This document shows, in pieces, positions 10,566 to 15,480 of a stretch of 15,480 nucleotides of DNA. A program made the translations under genes and the position numbers. Origin of the DNA: Actinomycetota bacterium (GTDB lineage Bacteria > Actinomycetota > Thermoleophilia > Gaiellales > Gaiellaceae); contig JAFAIV010000300.1 in assembly GCA_019236545.1 (NCBI GenBank), forward strand, positions 1 through 15,480, read 5' to 3'. The notes below the pieces were generated by a model that was not told where the DNA came from, searched no databases, and saw only the letters and a list, made by a program, of their open reading frames with translations. The stretch's first letter is position 1, and each line of letters starts with the position of its first letter.

Positions 10566-11923
10566 CGCAGCAGCGTCGGCTGCTGGAACGACGAAGCGCC
10601 GGGGATGACCTTCGCCGGATCGCCGCCCAGCCACTGCGCGATGAGCGCCGCGTAGAGGCCGCGGAAGTCGGCGGTGGCGACGAGGTTGCCCTGCTGGTCG
10701 AGGCCGCTCTGCAGCCCCGGGTACTGACCGATCATCCCGCCGTTCACGCGCGTCCCGATGAGGAAGCCGGCGCCGGCCGCGCCGTGGTCGGTCCCGGCCG
10801 AGCCGTTCTCCTGCGCGCGCCGGCCGAACTCCGACCAGACGTGGACGAGGACGCGATCGGCGAGGCCGCGTTGCTCGAGGTCGCGTTGGAACGCCAGCAG
10901 CGAGTCCATCGTCAGCTTGAGGCCGGTGGAGAGCGGCTGCGCCTGCCCGGCGTGCGTGTCGTACGCGCCGGGCGCGGTGATCGAGACGACGCGCACGGGC
11001 AGCCCCGCCTGGAGCATGGCCGCGAGGCCCGCGAGCCGCTGCGGGAACGGGTCGTTCGACGCCGGGTACGGCACCTTCGTGCCGAGCTGCTGGAACGTCG
11101 CCAGCTGCGCGCGGATCTGCTGCGACTGCCGCGCCGCCCGCGCCGCCTGGGCGAGACCGGGGTCGGCGGAGAGCGTCTTCGGCGACGCGAGCGCGCCGAG
11201 CGCCTCCAGCATCTGCACCTCGAGCGGGAAGACGCCGTAGCGCGAGTCGGAGAAGCTGTACCGCGTCGGGCTGTCGAGGGCCGCGACCGGCATCGTCGCC
11301 GTCGCGAGCGACGGGCCGAGGGTCGTGTCGAGCGAGAGCCCCTGCAGCGGGTTGTCCGCTGAGCCGACGGTGTCGAGCCAGCGCCCCAGCCAGCCGGTGC
11401 GGAGCTGCGGGTCGGTGGCGCCGACCTCCCAGTAGTGACGGGAGGTGAAGTGCGACTGGTCGGGGTGGTCGTAGCCGACGGCCGGCAGGGCGGCGACCTT
11501 CCCCTCGCCGAAGAGCGTCGCGAGCGAGGCGGCCGACGGGTGCCAGTAGAGGCGCGGGTCGGGCGCGAACGCGGTCGCGCCGGTCGGGTCGAGCTTGAGC
11601 GACGGCCGGTACTTCGTATAGAGCGGGTCGCCGGCCGGGAAGAGCAGCGAGAGCGTGTCGACGCCGCCGGCGAGGAAGACGGACAGCAGCACCGGCTGGG
11701 CCGCGGGCGCGGCGGCGAGCGCCTCCTCGATCGCGCGCGGCGAGAGCGCTGCGCCTCCGAAGACCGAGAGCGCGACGCCGCTCGCGCCGAGCAGGAACGA
11801 GCGGCGCGACATCCCGGTCCCGGCCGGGAGCGGCATCCCCGGCTCGAGCTCGGGTAGGCCGCGGCCCGCCTCGGCGATCGCGCGCCGGACGAGGTCGGTG
11901 CGGTTGCAGTCGTTGCAGCTCAT
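10562..11923 (-). CDS. DUF1501 family protein with Tat signal
   Basis: 453 residues from ATG 11923, which overlaps the DUF1800 stop (ATGA). A twin-arginine motif SRRSFLL at 39-45 is followed by a hydrophobic stretch (GASGVALSVFGGAAL) and an Ala-rich region suited to cleavage, so export through the Tat route is likely. The body shows DUF1501 hallmarks: VLLSVFLAGGVDTLSLLFP, YDHPDQSHFTSRHYWEVG, YDTHAGQ, and the SEFGRRAQENGSAGTDHGAAG stretch that parallels the sulfatase-like metal region of the family. The biochemical role of DUF1501 is not established. The 38 residues before the Tat motif include a CxxC pair (C3, C6). An internal ATG at 11812 (M38) would give a conventional short Tat signal, so the start is uncertain. 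Confidence 0.9.
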   Translation of the reverse strand: MSCNDCNRTDLVRRAIAEAGRGLPELEPGMPLPAGTGMSRRSFLLGASGVALSVFGGAALSPRAIEEALAAAPAAQPVLLSVFLAGGVDTLSLLFPAGDPLYTKYRPSLKLDPTGATAFAPDPRLYWHPSAASLATLFGEGKVAALPAVGYDHPDQSHFTSRHYWEVGATDPQLRTGWLGRWLDTVGSADNPLQGLSLDTTLGPSLATATMPVAALDSPTRYSFSDSRYGVFPLEVQMLEALGALASPKTLSADPGLAQAARAARQSQQIRAQLATFQQLGTKVPYPASNDPFPQRLAGLAAMLQAGLPVRVVSITAPGAYDTHAGQAQPLSTGLKLTMDSLLAFQRDLEQRGLADRVLVHVWSEFGRRAQENGSAGTDHGAAGAGFLIGTRVNGGMIGQYPGLQSGLDQQGNLVATADFRGLYAALIAQWLGGDPAKVIPGASSFQQPTLLR

Positions 11924-13224
11924 GCGGCCTGGAGCTCCGGCGAGACGGCGATCAGCTGCCGCAGGGCGTTCTCGACGACGTGCGGGTTCGCGACCTGCTG
12001 CGCCGAGTCGGCGAACGCGACGAGCGCGTGCTGCGTCGTCGGGAGCAGACTCGGCTCGGCGAAGAGGTGGAGCGCGGCCGCGAGCAGGTCGGTCGCCTTC
12101 TTCCGCGGCGCGGTCACCCGCTCGTCGAGCCGGTAGGGCGTCAGCGCCTTCGCCGCGATGAACCAGCGGGCGCGGAAGGTCGAGGTGTCGAGCCAGCGCG
12201 TGTCGTCCCAGCCGGACACGTCCGGCGGGTAGAAGAGGCGCTGCCCGCTCTGGGCGGCGAGCTGCATCCAGGTCGTCCCGTCCACCGGCGACTGCAGCGC
12301 GCGCATCAGGCCTGCCTGGTAGACGACCGGCGGCTTGACCAGGCGAGGCCCCGTGTAGAGCTGCGGGTGCCGGAGGATCGCGCGCACGACCGGCTGGATC
12401 TGGTGGTCCTGGACGTAGATCCGGACGAGCGCGTTCAGTGTCGCCGCGTCCGGCGGGACCGGGACGAAGTAGCTCCAGAGCTTCGTGACGAAGAAGGCCG
12501 GGTGATCGGGGTGCGTGACGCAGAGCCGCACGGAGTCGAGGAAGTCGAAGTTGCCCGCCTGCCCGAAGACCGTCTTCACGCCGGTGTCGTGCTGGAGCGG
12601 GTTGAACGCGAAGCCCGTCAGCCCGAGGCCCTGCTGGTAGCTCGCCGTCCAGCCGGTGAGCGAGCGCGCCTGCTCGCGCACGTCGGCCTCGGTGTAGCCG
12701 TTCGAGGCGCCGAGCGAGAAGAGCTCCATCATCTCGCGCGCGTAGTTCTCGTTCGGCGCGCGCTTCGTGTTGCGGATCCCGTCGAGCCAGACGAGCATCG
12801 CCGGGTCCTCCGTCATCGCGAGGAACAGGTTCCGGAACGAGCCGAGGGCGCCGATCCGCATCGTCTGGTTCTGCTGCAGCATCAGCTTCTGCGACCCGAC
12901 CTTCTGGTTCGAGGTCGCGAACCAGTCGTGCCAGATCAGCGTCATGCGCTCGACCAGTGGCTGATTGCCGCGCACCATCCGGTCGAGCCACCAGAGGTGG
13001 TCATGGCCGTACGCGTCGTCGGGGGCGAGCGGGAGGCCGCGGTCGCTCGGCTCGGGCCCGACCGCCGCGAACGCCGGCGGGTGGAGGAGGGCGTCCACCG
13101 CGCCGTCGAGGCCGAGCGCCGCGAGCTTCTCCGCCTCGCCGTGGCGCGGCCCGAAGCCGGCCCGCCAAAGGAGCCGCTGGGCCTGCTCGACGCCGAACGG
13201 CCCGGCGTAGACGGGGGTTGCCAC
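11920..13224 (-). CDS. DUF1800 family protein
   Basis: 434 residues from GTG 13224. Family signatures are clear: RLLWRAGFGPRHGE near the start, LIWHDWFATSNQKV (96-109), the highly conserved NENYAREMMELFSLG (158-172), and NPLQHDTGVKTVFG with later KLWSYFVP. DUF1800 genes commonly stand directly before DUF1501 genes, as here, but neither family has a proven activity. No signal peptide is visible at this start, whereas its partner carries a Tat signal. Export as a complex is possible, and so is a cytoplasmic role. No Shine-Dalgarno motif precedes the GTG (the upstream bases read TCTCCTCCA). It is the first gene of the three-gene minus-strand operon and diverges from the cyclase gene across 59 bases. 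Confidence 0.9.
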   Translation of the reverse strand: MATPVYAGPFGVEQAQRLLWRAGFGPRHGEAEKLAALGLDGAVDALLHPPAFAAVGPEPSDRGLPLAPDDAYGHDHLWWLDRMVRGNQPLVERMTLIWHDWFATSNQKVGSQKLMLQQNQTMRIGALGSFRNLFLAMTEDPAMLVWLDGIRNTKRAPNENYAREMMELFSLGASNGYTEADVREQARSLTGWTASYQQGLGLTGFAFNPLQHDTGVKTVFGQAGNFDFLDSVRLCVTHPDHPAFFVTKLWSYFVPVPPDAATLNALVRIYVQDHQIQPVVRAILRHPQLYTGPRLVKPPVVYQAGLMRALQSPVDGTTWMQLAAQSGQRLFYPPDVSGWDDTRWLDTSTFRARWFIAAKALTPYRLDERVTAPRKKATDLLAAALHLFAEPSLLPTTQHALVAFADSAQQVANPHVVENALRQLIAVSPELQAA

Positions 13225-13283
13225 TGGAGGAGATCTTCGACGCCCCGGGGGAGCCGAAGGTAAATCCGCGGTAAAACTCGCGA
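13225..13283. promoter_or_regulatory. Divergent promoter region with an 11-base direct repeat
   Basis: The 59 bases separate the DUF1800 and cyclase start codons and must contain both promoters. GGTAAA occurs at 13259-13264 and 13270-13275, 11 bases apart (one helical turn), each followed by a C/G-rich tail. On the plus strand TAAAAC (13272-13277) lies 6 bases before ATG 13284 and may be a -10 for a leaderless transcript. On the minus strand TACCTT (13262-13257) is a possible -10 for DUF1800. The repeat could be an operator. Confidence 0.4.
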
Positions 13284-15480
13284 ATGCTCGTCTGTCCCGT
13301 CTGCGGGCAGGACAACCCCGAGATCGCGCGCTTCTGCCTCTCGTGCGGCGCGTCGCTGTCGAGCGAGCCGCGCCGGGAGGAGCGCAAAGTCGTCTCGGTG
13401 CTCTTCGCCGACCTCGTCGGCTTCACGTCGCGCGCGGAGGCGCTCGACCCGGAGGACGTGCGTGCGCTGCTCGCGCCGTACTGGGAGCGGCTGCGCGCGG
13501 AGCTCGAGCGCTACGGCGGCACCGTCGAGAAGTTCATCGGCGACGCCGTGATGGCGCTCTTCGGCGCGCCGGTCGCCCACGAGGACGACCCGGAGCGCGC
13601 GGTCCGCGCGGCGCTCGCCATCCGCGACTGGGCGCGCGGCGAGGACGACCTGCAGGTGCGGATCGCCGTCAACACCGGCGAGGCGCTCGTCCTGCTCGGC
13701 GCTCGGCCCGCGGAGGGCGAGGGCATGGCCGCGGGCGACGTGGTCAACACGGCGGCGCGACTCCAGTCCGCGGCACCCGTGAACGGCGTCCTCGTCGGCG
13801 AGACGACCTACCGCGCGACGCGGGACTCGATCGTCTACGAGGAGCGCGAGGCGGTGGACGCGAAGGGGAAGGCGGAGCCGATCCGGGTCTGGGAGGCGCT
13901 CGAGGCGCGGTCGCGGTTCGGCACAGACGTCGAGCAGCAGACGCTGCTCCCGCTCGTCGGCCGCCGCCGCGAGCTCGACACGATGCTCGGCGCGCTCGAG
14001 CGCGCGCGGCGCGAGCGCGAGCCCCAGCTCGTCACGCTCGTCGGCGTCCCCGGCATCGGCAAGTCGCGCCTCGTCGCCGAGCTCTTCCAGACGCTCCGCG
14101 GCGGCACCGATCTCATGTACTGGCGCCAGGGCCGCTCGCTCCCGTACGGCGACGGCGTGAGCTACTGGGCGCTCGTCGAGATGGTGAAGGCGCAGGCGGG
14201 CATCCGCGAGAACGACTCGGAGAGCGACGCGGAGGCGAAGCTGCTGGCGAGCATCGCCGCGCTCGTGCCCGACGACGAGCGCGAGTGGGTGGCGGAGCAT
14301 CTCCTGCCGCTCGTCGGCCTCGGCGCCGAGACGCCGCGGTACGGGCAGAGCTTCCCGGCGTGGCGGCGCTACTTCGAGCGACTCGCCGAGCAGCGGCCGC
14401 TGATCCTCGTCTTCGAGGACCTCCACTGGGCGGACGACGGGCTGCTCGACTTCGTCGACCACCTCGTCGAGTGGTCGGCCGGCGTGCCGTTGCTCGTCCT
14501 CGCCACCTCGCGGCCGGAGCTGCTCGACCGGCGGCCCGGCTGGGGCGGCGGGAAGCTGAATGCGGCGACGCTTGCACTGACGCCGCTCGCCGACGACGAG
14601 GCGGCGCAGATCATCCAGGCCGTCCTCGAGCAGAGCGTCCTCCCGGCGGAGACGCAGCAGGCGCTGCTCGAGCGCGCCGGCGGCAATCCCTTGTACGCGG
14701 AGCAGTTCGCGCGGCTCTACCTCGAGCGGGGCAGCGCCGACGACCTGCCGTTGCCCGAGACGGTGCAGGGGATCGTCGCCGCGCGCCTCGACGGGCTCGC
14801 GGCCGAGGAGAAGCAGCTCGTCCAGGACGCGGCCGTGTTCGGGAAGGTCTTCTGGGCGGGCGCGGCCGCGGCGCTCTCCGGCGTCGAGGGGGCGGCCGCC
14901 GGGCGCGCGCTCCACGCGCTCGAGCGCAAGGGCCTCGTCCGCCGCGAGCTCAGGTCCTCGGTCACCGGGGAGGAGGAGTACGCGTTCCGGCACGTCCTCA
15001 TCCGCGACGTCGCCTACGGCCAGATCCCGCGTGCCGCCCGGGCCGACCGGCACCTGCGCGCCGCCGACTGGATCGAGTCGCTCGGCCGGCCCGACGACCA
15101 CGCGGAGCTGCTCGCGCACCATCTCGGCTCGGCGCTCGAGCTCCGACGCGACGACGCCGTTCTCACCGGCCGCGCCCGCGCGGCGCTCTGGCGTGCGGCC
15201 GAGCGTGCCCTCGAGCTCAACGCCTGGAGCGGGGCGCTCCGCTTCGCGACGGCCGCGCTCGCGCTCTGGCCGGAGGACGACCCGGCGCGAGCCTACGCCG
15301 TCGCGGCGCGAGCGCGTGCCGCGAACGTCGTCGAGGGCGATCTTCCGGGGCTCTCACCTGCGATCGAAGCGCTCGAGCGGGCCGGCGACCCCGAGGCGGC
15401 CGCCGAGCTCGCGGCCTTCGCCGCGAATGCGGCCTGGAGCGCGAATCAGCGGGACGAGGCCGACCGGCTGATCGAGCGGG
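13284..15480 (+). CDS. Zinc-ribbon class III adenylate/guanylate cyclase with AAA-type ATPase module (N-terminal 732 residues)
   Basis: The gene runs off the right edge; 732 codons are visible with no stop. A zinc ribbon opens the protein (C4, C7, C18, C21 in CPVCG...CLSCG). The class III cyclase domain follows at about 35-200: metal aspartates D43 (FADLVGFT) and D87 (FIGDAVMALFG), substrate lysine K83, and transition-state N155 and R159 (VVNTAARL). An ATPase module starts at about 235, with Walker A GVPGIGKS (254-261) and Walker B LILVFEDLHWADD (E378/D379), then a helical, probably TPR-like region rich in Ala, Leu and Arg. Actinobacteria hold many such STAND-like cyclases. The position normally held by the adenine-selecting Asp is M148, so the nucleotide product is uncertain. 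The gene is divergent from DUF1800. Confidence 0.9.
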   Translation, partial: MLVCPVCGQDNPEIARFCLSCGASLSSEPRREERKVVSVLFADLVGFTSRAEALDPEDVRALLAPYWERLRAELERYGGTVEKFIGDAVMALFGAPVAHEDDPERAVRAALAIRDWARGEDDLQVRIAVNTGEALVLLGARPAEGEGMAAGDVVNTAARLQSAAPVNGVLVGETTYRATRDSIVYEEREAVDAKGKAEPIRVWEALEARSRFGTDVEQQTLLPLVGRRRELDTMLGALERARREREPQLVTLVGVPGIGKSRLVAELFQTLRGGTDLMYWRQGRSLPYGDGVSYWALVEMVKAQAGIRENDSESDAEAKLLASIAALVPDDEREWVAEHLLPLVGLGAETPRYGQSFPAWRRYFERLAEQRPLILVFEDLHWADDGLLDFVDHLVEWSAGVPLLVLATSRPELLDRRPGWGGGKLNAATLALTPLADDEAAQIIQAVLEQSVLPAETQQALLERAGGNPLYAEQFARLYLERGSADDLPLPETVQGIVAARLDGLAAEEKQLVQDAAVFGKVFWAGAAAALSGVEGAAAGRALHALERKGLVRRELRSSVTGEEEYAFRHVLIRDVAYGQIPRAARADRHLRAADWIESLGRPDDHAELLAHHLGSALELRRDDAVLTGRARAALWRAAERALELNAWSGALRFATAALALWPEDDPARAYAVAARARAANVVEGDLPGLSPAIEALERAGDPEAAAELAAFAANAAWSANQRDEADRLIER

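Noticed and set aside
12942..15122. A 726-codon open frame on the minus strand opposite the cyclase gene
   Set aside because: Its product is a low-complexity Arg/Leu/Glu/Ala/Val string with no domain, as expected for the antisense frame of very GC-rich coding DNA, while the plus-strand frame encodes a clear zinc ribbon, cyclase and ATPase.

Overview
The window is a dense, very GC-rich stretch of bacterial chromosome. It has GTG and TTG starts, few leaders with a ribosome binding site and several 4-base start/stop overlaps. The gene content (a lipoyl-dependent 2-oxoacid dehydrogenase, MeaB, a DUF1800/DUF1501 pair, a zinc-ribbon class III cyclase fused to an ATPase module, and a tiny cationic protein before hisC) suggests a high-GC actinobacterium. 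A Thermoleophilia-like lineage (Gaiellales or Solirubrobacterales) is my best guess; this is inference, because no rRNA or marker gene is present. I see no tRNA, rRNA, CRISPR array, insertion sequence or phage gene.

Layout. Positions 1-4167 hold a 2-oxoacid dehydrogenase cluster: the end of E1 beta, a complete E2, and E3 (dihydrolipoamide dehydrogenase). Three small genes sit between E2 and E3: a VOC-fold protein, a TfoX N-terminal-domain protein on the minus strand, and a GNAT acetyltransferase. Positions 4168-4501 are the only long non-coding gap. It contains stem-loops, a strong intrinsic terminator, a 7-base tandem repeat and a probable promoter with a ribosome binding site. Positions 4502-10264, all plus strand, hold a 39-residue very basic protein, a HisC-type aminotransferase, an MFS transporter, a MeaB GTPase, threonine ammonia-lyase with an ACT domain, and an alkaline-phosphatase-superfamily protein. 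Positions 10248-13224, minus strand, are a three-gene operon (DUF1800, then DUF1501 with a Tat signal, then a small cupredoxin) joined by 4-base overlaps. From 13284 a large cyclase/ATPase gene runs divergently off the right edge.

How the genes may work together. Threonine ammonia-lyase makes 2-oxobutyrate, a 2-oxoacid dehydrogenase can turn that into propionyl-CoA, and MeaB protects the methylmalonyl-CoA mutase that completes propionate use. The co-location may therefore reflect one catabolic route, although the mutase and propionyl-CoA carboxylase are not in the window. The DUF1800/DUF1501/cupredoxin operon looks like an export-linked unit of unknown function.

The most distinctive signals are regulatory. 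Five start codons (four genes and one 6-codon leader ORF before E3) are preceded at 6-10 bases by a TANNNT hexamer, as expected for leaderless transcription. In two cases the TAG stop codon of the upstream gene is the first half of that hexamer.
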